From Fusobacterium necrophorum subsp. necrophorum (lineage in GTDB: Bacteria; Fusobacteriota; Fusobacteriia; Fusobacteriales; Fusobacteriaceae), in assembly GCF_004006635.1 (NCBI RefSeq), contig NZ_CP034842.1:2108001-2172000 (forward strand): a DNA stretch of 64,000 bases, read 5' to 3'. Under the pieces are notes generated by a model. The model saw nothing but the letters and a program-made list of their open reading frames with translations. It did no database searches and was not told where the DNA came from. Below, piece after piece: positions 19,801 through 26,924 of this stretch. The number at the start of each line of letters is the position of its first letter. Position 1 is the stretch's first letter. A program made the translations under genes and the position numbers.

Positions 19801-20688
19801 TATACAAATCTTCCTTATGATATCGATCATTCTCTTCTTGAAAAGAAGACTTTGTATACTCGTGGTGGATTCATTTCTTCAAGAACAGTGCAAAAGAATT
19901 TTAAAGGAAATATCTATACAGGTTATGGAATTTTTGAAGAAGAATATAAGAAAGGATTGAGAATAGGAGGAATTGTAGGAGGAGCCAATACGGATCACAC
20001 GGAAACTTACAGTAGAACATTGAGAACCGTAGCAACCGAATCCAGTATTAAAGGAGTCAGTGCTTATGCAGGAGCTTATGTAAATAAAAAGTTAACTACT
20101 CCAAATTTGGAATGGATTAGCGGGTTAGGATTACAATACGGATACTATACGGTAAAACGACAATTGAAAAATAATTATCAGGAATTACATTCGAAAGGGC
20201 ATTCTCAAATAGGAGCTTTGAGTACTTACACAGGATTTGTTTATAGTCATCCGCTACAAAATGATTTAATTTTGCGAGGAAAAGGAATTCTTTCTTATAG
20301 CTTGATTCATCAAGGAAAAGTAAAGGAAAAAGATGGATTGAACTTGGAGATTGCTGCCAAAGATTATCACTATGTAGATGGGGAGTTAGGAATCAGTCTT
20401 GCCAAAACTCTTTATGATGACTCCAAGAAAAGTACTTTATCTGCAGGAATTTCAGGAATTTTCGGACTATCCGGTTACGATAATAAAGATCTAAAAGCGA
20501 AGGTTCGTAATAGCAGCACAGGCTATAATATTATGGGAGATAAAACGAAAAAAGATGCAGTCAAAATCTATCTGGATTACAATATGCAATTGGATTTAGG
20601 ATTTAACTATGGATTGGAAGGAACTTATATTACCAATAACGATCAAAGTGATGTAAAAATTGGATTGAAAGCAGGATATTCTTTTTAG
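16885..20688 (+). CDS. Large autotransporter-type surface protein
   Basis: 1267 residues. A signal peptide (cleavage probably after SISYA, residue 19) precedes a long passenger. Residues about 190-480 and 640-950 are Lys/Glu-rich and look helical or coiled-coil; between them (about 490-620) is a glycine-rich beta segment (FRGQGRIDGIVDLGGGHNQL). From about residue 990 there is an outer-membrane barrel ending in GYSF, with a terminal aromatic. Mostly helical passengers are unusual for classical type Va autotransporters. It is probably co-transcribed with the TonB receptor (18-base gap, AAGGAG). Function unknown: ligand capture for the receptor or adhesion are both guesses. Confidence 0.8.
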   Translation: MRNRLFILCLASLASISYAKEGKAYEEPAHYRVIETQEHIVPIERGAYEDLLRVVDEQNRQKGIFSNYLQKGRDSRHLGNVDLVPVAQFVGEYNTDKVELTSKKTSTSIDYHSVHDLVEKKDKALKEDGTFDRLSYSREGNQKRFYFGSGNVVKDILITGTDHFDKKLEETREQENDRYVIEGVYKRPFKERDQLGISVDEYKKNIEGQSREKALEYIKKKLEEKLKDSEHKKIEMKNGELYTTDKNGKEWKVLLHIEPVSIPEIRWGTKKQEYKDDIFTNIYLYNPTESTDKKDSSGRVFYTKNNSIVVEDKFKYPENVVEFDSRKKELKEQYEKDKKELTPEKFNEKWVKPFEKGGEFEKELSAMKGELEKASKEKEIEDRKKEEAEKEKRRVQNDKNWPSGLYWWDLKEEKKGELIGKYPDAKELLEKYFEQDKIYQEANKKSEKLYEEISKEIPKKHGFYDGWGVEEKDKKWLKIAIANKNLIRKYLGKNVEFRGQGRIDGIVDLGGGHNQLTIQEQFTGRYGTNIILGPRAALKNIAFVNVSGAIGDTSHASLSGRTSLSLDIDPSVTNEKGHLIQHAFKDSDPKIVFRSSDTVTTSDNRNDFYVELMTSRISKNSVVDMGRKLKYKTQDFHDPAKELDMEIKLISDSIAHTIENKEEKENENSLLQVKIKEKIKALNEKENAVYGSIHRSGRLDILQPTLTTTNKKTTFNVADDDREETKKTRLIHLIKTVSPEEIIQEIGQLNLSDTAQKEAIERVRKIADSENMKKLKEKTEQFKGLVNSEEYKKLEFAKQGENITNLNPGETWQELRQKTYDEATIKRKIQEVKEVVEGIDQEVVAELAKKYPTMETLKSIKSTLESLTKSLKDIKLEESTKVEGLFSTFSSLGTHLQKQASMTESTLDNETANNFENYYNNDRRNYMELKNMLFYTIREEEALSELKNIISQLQERNIYSKLNKVAKNELSTYTNLPYDIDHSLLEKKTLYTRGGFISSRTVQKNFKGNIYTGYGIFEEEYKKGLRIGGIVGGANTDHTETYSRTLRTVATESSIKGVSAYAGAYVNKKLTTPNLEWISGLGLQYGYYTVKRQLKNNYQELHSKGHSQIGALSTYTGFVYSHPLQNDLILRGKGILSYSLIHQGKVKEKDGLNLEIAAKDYHYVDGELGISLAKTLYDDSKKSTLSAGISGIFGLSGYDNKDLKAKVRNSSTGYNIMGDKTKKDAVKIYLDYNMQLDLGFNYGLEGTYITNNDQSDVKIGLKAGYSF

Positions 20689-20770
20689 TTTGACAACCTC
20701 AAAGAAGAATAAGTTATGAAACTTTAAGCTCTTTATCAAATGGTGTTGATGGAGAGCGGAATAGGAGATT

Positions 20771-20824
20771 CTCAAGAGGATTTTAGAGATTTTGGAGACA
20801 AAATCTTTAAAATCCTTTTTCTAT
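20771..20824 (+). repeat. Hairpin repeat, copy 2 (terminator-like)
   Basis: Second copy of the 54-bp element. It differs from copy 3 at two bases. One change (G to A at 20787) turns a G-U pair into A-U and so keeps the stem. The stem is 20777-20793 with 20800-20816, followed by TTTTCTAT. It ends the autotransporter transcript and precedes the PARIS-like pair. Confidence 0.85.
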
Positions 20825-20853
20825 ATATTCAGGGATAAACGAAGTTTTATTTC

Positions 20854-20883
20854 TTGATAATATAATAAAAGATATAGTATAAT
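20854..20883 (+). promoter_or_regulatory. Promoter of the PARIS-like operon
   Basis: TTGATA (20854-20859), an 18-base spacer and TATAAT (20878-20883), 28 bases before the ATG. A second TATAAT overlaps at 20861. The ATAATAAAAGA stretch resembles sequence after the other two hairpin repeats. Confidence 0.55.
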
Positions 20884-20911
20884 AATAAAAAGCTTAAAAG
20901 AGGTGAAGGGT

Positions 20912-22057
20912 ATGATACTCAAAAGAATTAAAATAGATAAACTATACGGATATCAAAATTTTGATATTCATTTTCAGAAACAGAATTGTTTAATTGGGAT
21001 TAACGGAAGTGGAAAATCAAGTATTTTAAGAATTATAGATGCTTTTCTCACAAAAAAAATTAGTTTTTTAAAAAAATTAGATTATGAAAAAATATTATTT
21101 TCTTTTCAAGATGAAAAAGAGGAATTTGAAATTGAAATTCAAAGAAGAGAAAATCAAGAACTAATTCAAAAAAATAATGGAAATATAGAAGAAGAAAGAT
21201 TTCAGTGTATTATTTTTGATTCTAGGATGAACCGGTATATGAAAAGTTACTATGAAGATAAGATAATGAAAATACAAGAAGAAATTCAGGGATTGAATAC
21301 AGAGAATGAAGAAAAGGAATTGGAAGAAGATTTAAAGTTTTATAAAAAGTCATTAGAATCTATATTTCAAGGAAGATTTCGAATGAACTTATCTAAAAAT
21401 TATTATGATAAATTTATGGATAAGATAAATTTTTGGTCATATGGTATTCAATACATAGATGACAGAAAAAAATATTTAGAGAGTATCATCAATAAAAATA
21501 TTTCTTTTATAGAAGGTGAAAATTCATTTATTTCTTTAGAAGAAATATTGAATCCTATAAAAATAGTAACCGGTTTATGGGAAAAATCAACAAAAGAATA
21601 TTTAAGTAATTTGATAAAAGAAATAAAGGATAACACTATCTTTCAATATTTAGATGGAATCAATTCATTTTTTCAACAAACAGGAAAAGAAGTCTATTTA
21701 GATAAAGAAAATACAGACATTCATATTCGTTCTTTATTGAAAGGTGGGGATATTAAAGTTGAGGATTTATCTTCGGGAGAAACCGAATTATTGATTGTAT
21801 ATACTAAACTTTTCTTTGAATGTAAATCAAATACCATAATTCTTTTAGATGAACCTGAGAGATCCTTACATATAGAATGGCAAGTGTCATTAGGAGAAGT
21901 GATGGGGAAAATATTACAAAATGAAAATAATACAACTTCTCAATTGATTATTGCAACTCACTCTCCTTTTATTCTTCAAAATATGAATGAAAAAGGAATT
22001 ATTGATATGACTCAAAGTCAAGGTGATGTGAATGAACATAATATCTCCGGAGATTAA
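20912..22057 (+). CDS. AAA15-type ATPase, AriA-like (PARIS-type defence)
   Basis: About 381 residues with an ABC/SMC-type ATPase fold: Walker A GINGSGKS (29-36), signature LSSGE at about 286, Walker B TIILLDEP (about 308-315) and the switch His in IATHSPF. Residues about 90-250 form a helical insertion. The next gene is a DUF4435 protein overlapping by 26 bases. AAA15 + DUF4435 is the makeup of PARIS, where AriA senses phage anti-restriction proteins and releases AriB. I chose ATG 20912 (AGAGGTGA upstream) over GTG 20903. Other OLD-like ATPase/TOPRIM pairs are the main alternative; the assignment is by architecture only. Confidence 0.75.
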   Translation: MILKRIKIDKLYGYQNFDIHFQKQNCLIGINGSGKSSILRIIDAFLTKKISFLKKLDYEKILFSFQDEKEEFEIEIQRRENQELIQKNNGNIEEERFQCIIFDSRMNRYMKSYYEDKIMKIQEEIQGLNTENEEKELEEDLKFYKKSLESIFQGRFRMNLSKNYYDKFMDKINFWSYGIQYIDDRKKYLESIINKNISFIEGENSFISLEEILNPIKIVTGLWEKSTKEYLSNLIKEIKDNTIFQYLDGINSFFQQTGKEVYLDKENTDIHIRSLLKGGDIKVEDLSSGETELLIVYTKLFFECKSNTIILLDEPERSLHIEWQVSLGEVMGKILQNENNTTSQLIIATHSPFILQNMNEKGIIDMTQSQGDVNEHNISGD

Positions 22058-22898
22058 AAAATTTTCTAAAAAAATAGAAGTGGATTCTAGTGTGATTGGT
22101 AGATTTCTTTCTCATAATATTGTAATTTTTGTGGAAGATAAAAAGAGAGGTCATTATTATAAAAAGTTGTTGACAGGGTTATATCCTACATGGGATAAAA
22201 AAATATCTATCATAGATACTCAAAAAGGTAAGACAGGAGTATTGGAAACATATCATCGTTCTAGTAGATACAAAGAAGAAAAGCATAAATACTACATTTT
22301 GGACAAAGATTTTGATGATAAATATCCTGAGCAGCATCCTCATTTTACTATAAAGAATAGCTATTCTTATTTATATAAATACTTGAAGAAACATTCCAAT
22401 TTTTTAATTTGGGATAGATATTGTATTGAAAATTATTTTATTTCTGTTTCTTTACTGAAAGATGTTATTTGTTCTTTTTCGGCTTGTTCAGTTTGTGAAA
22501 AAGATATTGAAAAAATTTTGAAATATGTGGATTTTCTTTCTAAAAATCAACTAAAAAATCAATTAGCATTTACCAAAAGAGAGTTAAATTATGTATCCTA
22601 TATAGAGAGTTCTACCCTAAGAGTTGATTGGAAAAAATTATTGCAACAAAGCAAAGAGATATTGTTAGTATATAAAAATTCTAATTTTTGTAATTATAAA
22701 TATACTTATATCAAAAAATATGATATAAATGCGAAAAAAGTATTGGAATTGATTATTTCCTGGTGTTCTTCCTCGTCTATTTTTTCCGATATTATTTCCC
22801 AAAACAGTTTTAGTAATTTATTGTTAGATTTTTCCTTGAAAATTAATACACAAGATATTTTAGAATTGAAACAAGAATTAAATAAAATTATAAAATAA
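22032..22898 (+). CDS. DUF4435 TOPRIM-like nuclease, AriB-like (PARIS-type effector)
   Basis: 288 residues. TOPRIM-like acidic motifs appear in order: FVED (E35), ILDKDFD (D91, D93) and IENYF (E133), matching DUF4435 proteins. In characterised PARIS systems AriB is the toxic effector and cleaves host tRNA. It starts inside the upstream ATPase gene after AGGTGA, so the two are translationally coupled. Its composition looks even more AT-rich than that of neighbouring housekeeping genes, consistent with transfer. The C-terminal half (about 150-288) has no motif I recognise. Confidence 0.72.
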   Translation: MNIISPEIKKFSKKIEVDSSVIGRFLSHNIVIFVEDKKRGHYYKKLLTGLYPTWDKKISIIDTQKGKTGVLETYHRSSRYKEEKHKYYILDKDFDDKYPEQHPHFTIKNSYSYLYKYLKKHSNFLIWDRYCIENYFISVSLLKDVICSFSACSVCEKDIEKILKYVDFLSKNQLKNQLAFTKRELNYVSYIESSTLRVDWKKLLQQSKEILLVYKNSNFCNYKYTYIKKYDINAKKVLELIISWCSSSSIFSDIISQNSFSNLLLDFSLKINTQDILELKQELNKIIK

Positions 22899-22941
22899 TC
22901 GAAAAGGGTCTTTGTTACTATATAATTGACAAATAAAAATT

Positions 22942-22995
22942 TTCAAGAGGATTTTAGGGATTTTGGAGACAAAATCTTTAAAATCCTTTTTCTAT
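22942..22995 (+). repeat. Hairpin repeat, copy 3 (terminator-like)
   Basis: Third copy of the 54-bp element, one base different from copy 1. The stem is 22948-22964 with 22971-22987, loop GGAGAC, tail TTTTCTAT. It lies between the AriB-like gene and the second AAA/nuclease gene, so the PARIS-like pair is bracketed by copies 2 and 3 in direct orientation. Confidence 0.85.
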
Positions 22996-23045
22996 GGTTA
23001 AAAATAAAGTTTCTGTAATTTCTTATTAGAATAAGAAAGAATTCA

Positions 23046-23054
23046 TGATATAAT
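23046..23054 (+). promoter_or_regulatory. Extended -10 promoter of second AAA/nuclease gene
   Basis: TGATATAAT, an extended -10 with a poor -35, 33 bases before the ATG. It parallels the promoter at 9568. Confidence 0.5.
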
Positions 23055-23087
23055 AAAAGAAAAAGAACCAGAAAGAGAGGTGCTTTC

Positions 23088-24728
23088 ATGAAACAATTAC
23101 CTATCGGAGTGAGTGATTTTAAAGAATTGATAGAAGGAAATTACTATTTTATTGATAAGACAAATTTGCTGAAAGAAATTGTACAGGATGGAGCAAAGGT
23201 AAAACTGTTTACTCGTCCGAGAAGATTCGGAAAGACCTTAAATATGTCGATGTTACGATATTTTTTTGATATTAAGAATGCCGAGAATCATAAAAAGTTA
23301 TTTACAGGCTTAGATATCCGGAAATCTTCTCATTTTGAAAAACAAGGAAAGTATCCTGTGATATATCTTTCTTTGAAGGATATGAAAGAAGTGAGTTGGC
23401 AAGATTGTAGTAAGAGAATACACAAAGTATTATCCGATTTATTTGCGGAATACAAGTATCTTCGAGATGACTTAGATCAAAGAGATTTAAAAAATTTTGA
23501 TGGTATTTGGTTGGAAGAAGCGGATGGAAATTATTTTGATGCTTTAAAAGATTTGAGTAAATACCTATCGAGATATCATGAGAAAAAGGTAGTCATTTTG
23601 TTAGATGAATACGACACTCCGGTGGTATCTGCATATGAGAATGGATATTATGAGGAAGCCATGACTTTTTTCCGAAATTTCTATAGTGCCGCTTTAAAGG
23701 ATAATGTTTGCTTGGAATTAGGAGTTATGACAGGCATCTTGCGAGTAGCGAAAGAAGGAATTTTTTCAGGATTAAATAACTTAGCGGTTTATAGTATTTT
23801 AGATGAGAGATACAGCTCTTACTTTGGCTTAACAGAAATGGAAGTCAAAGAAGCTTTAAACTATTATGAGTTGGAGTCCAATTTGCAAGAAGTGAAAGAA
23901 TGGTATGACGGATATTGTTTCGGGAAGATAGAGATCTATAATCCGTGGTCAATTATCAATTATATTTCGAATCGTAAAGTGGGAGCTTATTGGGTGGGAA
24001 CATCGAATAATTTTTTGGTCTATGATTTGTTAGAAAAATCCGGAAAGGATATTTTTGAAGATTTACGAAAAATATTTCAAGGCAGTTCTCTTCCTAAGAC
24101 CTTGGACTACAGTTTTAGTTTTCAAGATATGCAAAATCCAAATGAAGTATGGCAATTACTCACTCATAGTGGATATCTAAAAGCTGAGGAACTGGGAGAA
24201 AAGGAAAGATATGCATTAAGTATTCCCAATCGTGAAATTTATAGTTTCTTTGAAAAGAGTTTTTTAAATCGTTTTTTAGGTGGAGTGGACTTGTTTCAAG
24301 AAATGATAAGGGAATTAAAAAAAGAGAATCTTTTGGGATTCGAGAGAAAGCTACAGAGTATCTTATCTCGCAGCATGAGCTATTATGATGGAAGTATCCA
24401 GGAAAAATATTATCATAATCTAGTGTTGGGAATGTTGCTTTCCTTAACGAAAGAATATCATGTTCGTTCCAACCAAGAGAGCGGCTATGGAAGATACGAC
24501 TTATTATTGGAGCCGAAGCGAAAAGAGAATACTGCATATTTATTTGAATTTAAGGTAGCCAAGAGAGAAGAAGACTTGGAAAAGAAAGCGGAAGAAGCGA
24601 TAACACAAATGGAAGAGAACTATTATGATGTGGAATTACGGGAAAGAGGTATTGCTAAGCTCTTGTTGTTAGGAATAGCTTTTTGCGGCAAGAAAGTCAA
24701 AGTATTCTCTCAAAATCGTTTATTATAA
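23088..24728 (+). CDS. AAA-ATPase_like / PD-(D/E)XK nuclease-fold protein, copy 2
   Basis: 546 residues, paralogue of the gene at 9607 with the same domain order: Walker A RPRRFGKT (43-50), Walker B VVILLDEYDTPV, and C-terminal GRYD (D at about 471) with FEFK (E487, K489). The similarity is end to end and includes GAGAGGTG plus the following spacer before the start. It has its own promoter and hairpin repeat upstream, so repeat and gene may be duplicated as a unit. Both active-site sets look intact. Function unknown. Confidence 0.88.
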   Translation: MKQLPIGVSDFKELIEGNYYFIDKTNLLKEIVQDGAKVKLFTRPRRFGKTLNMSMLRYFFDIKNAENHKKLFTGLDIRKSSHFEKQGKYPVIYLSLKDMKEVSWQDCSKRIHKVLSDLFAEYKYLRDDLDQRDLKNFDGIWLEEADGNYFDALKDLSKYLSRYHEKKVVILLDEYDTPVVSAYENGYYEEAMTFFRNFYSAALKDNVCLELGVMTGILRVAKEGIFSGLNNLAVYSILDERYSSYFGLTEMEVKEALNYYELESNLQEVKEWYDGYCFGKIEIYNPWSIINYISNRKVGAYWVGTSNNFLVYDLLEKSGKDIFEDLRKIFQGSSLPKTLDYSFSFQDMQNPNEVWQLLTHSGYLKAEELGEKERYALSIPNREIYSFFEKSFLNRFLGGVDLFQEMIRELKKENLLGFERKLQSILSRSMSYYDGSIQEKYYHNLVLGMLLSLTKEYHVRSNQESGYGRYDLLLEPKRKENTAYLFEFKVAKREEDLEKKAEEAITQMEENYYDVELRERGIAKLLLLGIAFCGKKVKVFSQNRLL

Positions 24729-24890
24729 GACAAATCTGTTTTTTTATTTTATAAAAAAGAACTAATTACAAAAATGTAAGAATACCATTTTATAGCATTT
24801 CAATGAAAAAAAATGATTACCTTGTATTGAAAATAGAACAAAAAAAAAGAATTTCATATAAAAATAATGAAAAAATAAAAATATTTCTTC

Positions 24891-24919
24891 TTGACAAATA
24901 TGGTAAAGAAGTATAATAT
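24891..24919 (+). promoter_or_regulatory. Promoter of the acyl-CoA dehydrogenase fusion operon
   Basis: TTGACA (24891-24896), a 17-base spacer and TAATAT (24914-24919). The 5' leader of about 70 bases can pair TATAGAT (24938) with ATCTAT (24961) and carries AAGGAGGG before the ATG. Confidence 0.6.
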
Positions 24920-24995
24920 AATAGTGTACAAGTAAAGTATAGATTTTTGAGTTGAAAATATCTATCGAAAAAGTTTAAAATTAAGGAGGGATTGT

Positions 24996-26909
24996 ATGTT
25001 TTTTAAAACAACAGAGGAACACGAAGAACTTCGTGCTAAGGTTCGTGAATTTGTGGAAACAGAGGTAAAACCGATTGCTTTTGAGTTAGATCAAGACAAT
25101 AAATTTCCGGAAGAAGCCATTAAAAAATTTGCTAAAATGGGGATGATGGGATTGCCTTATCCGAAAGAATATGGAGGAGCTGGAAAAGATATTCTTTCTT
25201 ATGCCATTGCAGTGGAAGAATTGTCAAGAGTGGATGGAGGGACCGGAGTTATCTTATCTGCACACGTTTCTTTAGGAACTTTCCCGATTGCCGCATTCGG
25301 AACAGAAGAGCAAAAGCAAAAATATTTAGTTCCTTTGGCAAAAGGAGAAAAAATTGGAGCTTTTGGTTTAACCGAACCGAATGCCGGATCAGACGCAGGA
25401 GGAACGGAAACAACTGCGGTATTGGAAGGGGATCACTATATCTTAAACGGAGAAAAAATCTTCATTACCAATGCTCCTTATGCAGATATTTATATAGTAT
25501 TCGCTGTGACAACTCCTGATATTGGAACAAGAGGAATTTCCGCTTTCATCGTGGAAAAAGGATGGGAAGGATTTACTTTCGGAGATCATTATGATAAGTT
25601 AGGAATTCGATCTTCTTCTACAGCTCAATTGATTTTTAACAATGTAAAAGTTCCAAAAGAAAATCTATTAGGAAAAGAAGGAAAAGGCTTTAACATTGCT
25701 ATGGCAACTCTAGATGGAGGAAGAATCGGAATCGCTTCTCAAGCTTTAGGAATTGCACAAGGTGCTTATGAAGAAGCCTTGAATTATGCGAAGGAAAGAG
25801 AACAATTCGGACAACCGATTGCCTTCCAACAAGCAATTACCTTTAAATTAGCAGATATGGCAACCAAATTAAGAGCGGCAAGATTTTTAGTATACAGTGC
25901 TGCAGAATTGAAAGAACATCATGAACCATATGGAATGGAATCTGCTATGGCAAAACAATATGCATCTGATGTTGCATTGGAAATTGTGAATGATGCTCTA
26001 CAAATTCATGGAGGAGCCGGATATTTAAAAGGAATGCCGGTAGAACGATTCTATCGAGATGCAAAAATTTGTACTATTTATGAAGGAACCAATGAAATTC
26101 AAAGAGTTGTTATCGGAGCACATATTATCGGAAAGGCTCCAAAACCAACAGCTCTTGCAGCGGCACCGAAGAAAAAAGGACCGGTTTGTGGAATTCGAAA
26201 AAATGTGATTTTCAAAGACGGAAGTATGCAAGACAAAGTAAATGCTTTAGTCGCTGCATTGAAAGCTGACGGTTATGATTTCACAGTAGGAATTGACATA
26301 GATACGCCTATTTTAGATGCAGAAAGAGTGGTAAGTTTTGGAAAAGGTGTTGGAAAGAAAGAAAATGTGGAATTGGTAAAAGAATTGGCAAAACAAGCCG
26401 GAGCGGCTTTAGGATGTTCCAGACCAGTTGCAGAAACGTTACGATACCTGCCTTTGAATAGATATGTTGGAATGTCAGGGCAAAAATTTAAAGGAAACTT
26501 ATACATTGCTTGTGGAATTTCGGGAGCAATTCAACACTTAAAGGGAATTAAGGATGCAACAACAATTGTAGCAATCAACACAAATGGAAATGCAGCAATT
26601 TTCAAAAATGCAGACTATGGAATCGTAGGTTCTATTGAAGAAGTATTACCTCTATTAGCAGCTGCTTTGAACAATGGAGAAGACAAAAAACCTGCACCTC
26701 CAATGAAGAAAATGAAGAGAATTATTCCAAAACCGGTAGCACCGAGCTATAAATTGCATGTATGTAACGGTTGCGGATATGAATACAATCCGGAATTTGG
26801 AGATGAAGATGGAGAAGTAAAACCAGGAACTTTATTTAAAAATTTACCGGAAGGATGGACTTGTCCTGAATGTGGTGAAGCTGTCGATCAATTTATTGAA
26901 GTAGAATAA
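24996..26909 (+). CDS. Acyl-CoA dehydrogenase - ETF-alpha FAD domain - rubredoxin fusion
   Basis: 637 residues in three redox domains. Residues 1 to about 385 form a short-chain (butyryl-type) acyl-CoA dehydrogenase with FGLTEPNAGSDAGG and the catalytic-base segment IYEGTNEIQ. After an Ala/Pro/Lys linker, about 400-570 is the FAD-binding domain II of ETF alpha (ACGISGAIQHLKG, then ADYGIVGSIEEVLPLL); ETF-alpha domain I and any ETF-beta gene are absent here. Residues about 585-637 are a rubredoxin with CNGC and CPEC iron ligands. The layout implies electrons pass acyl-CoA FAD to ETF FAD to Fe, then on to the flavodiiron protein encoded 15 bases downstream. Confidence 0.92.
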   Translation: MFFKTTEEHEELRAKVREFVETEVKPIAFELDQDNKFPEEAIKKFAKMGMMGLPYPKEYGGAGKDILSYAIAVEELSRVDGGTGVILSAHVSLGTFPIAAFGTEEQKQKYLVPLAKGEKIGAFGLTEPNAGSDAGGTETTAVLEGDHYILNGEKIFITNAPYADIYIVFAVTTPDIGTRGISAFIVEKGWEGFTFGDHYDKLGIRSSSTAQLIFNNVKVPKENLLGKEGKGFNIAMATLDGGRIGIASQALGIAQGAYEEALNYAKEREQFGQPIAFQQAITFKLADMATKLRAARFLVYSAAELKEHHEPYGMESAMAKQYASDVALEIVNDALQIHGGAGYLKGMPVERFYRDAKICTIYEGTNEIQRVVIGAHIIGKAPKPTALAAAPKKKGPVCGIRKNVIFKDGSMQDKVNALVAALKADGYDFTVGIDIDTPILDAERVVSFGKGVGKKENVELVKELAKQAGAALGCSRPVAETLRYLPLNRYVGMSGQKFKGNLYIACGISGAIQHLKGIKDATTIVAINTNGNAAIFKNADYGIVGSIEEVLPLLAAALNNGEDKKPAPPMKKMKRIIPKPVAPSYKLHVCNGCGYEYNPEFGDEDGEVKPGTLFKNLPEGWTCPECGEAVDQFIEVE

Positions 26910-26924
26910 AAGGAGGAATTTTGT

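Noticed and set aside
24766..24779. TTACA-AAAA-TGTAA inverted repeat upstream of the acyl-CoA dehydrogenase fusion.
   Set aside because: It is over 110 bases upstream of the promoter, short, and expected by chance in such AT-rich DNA.
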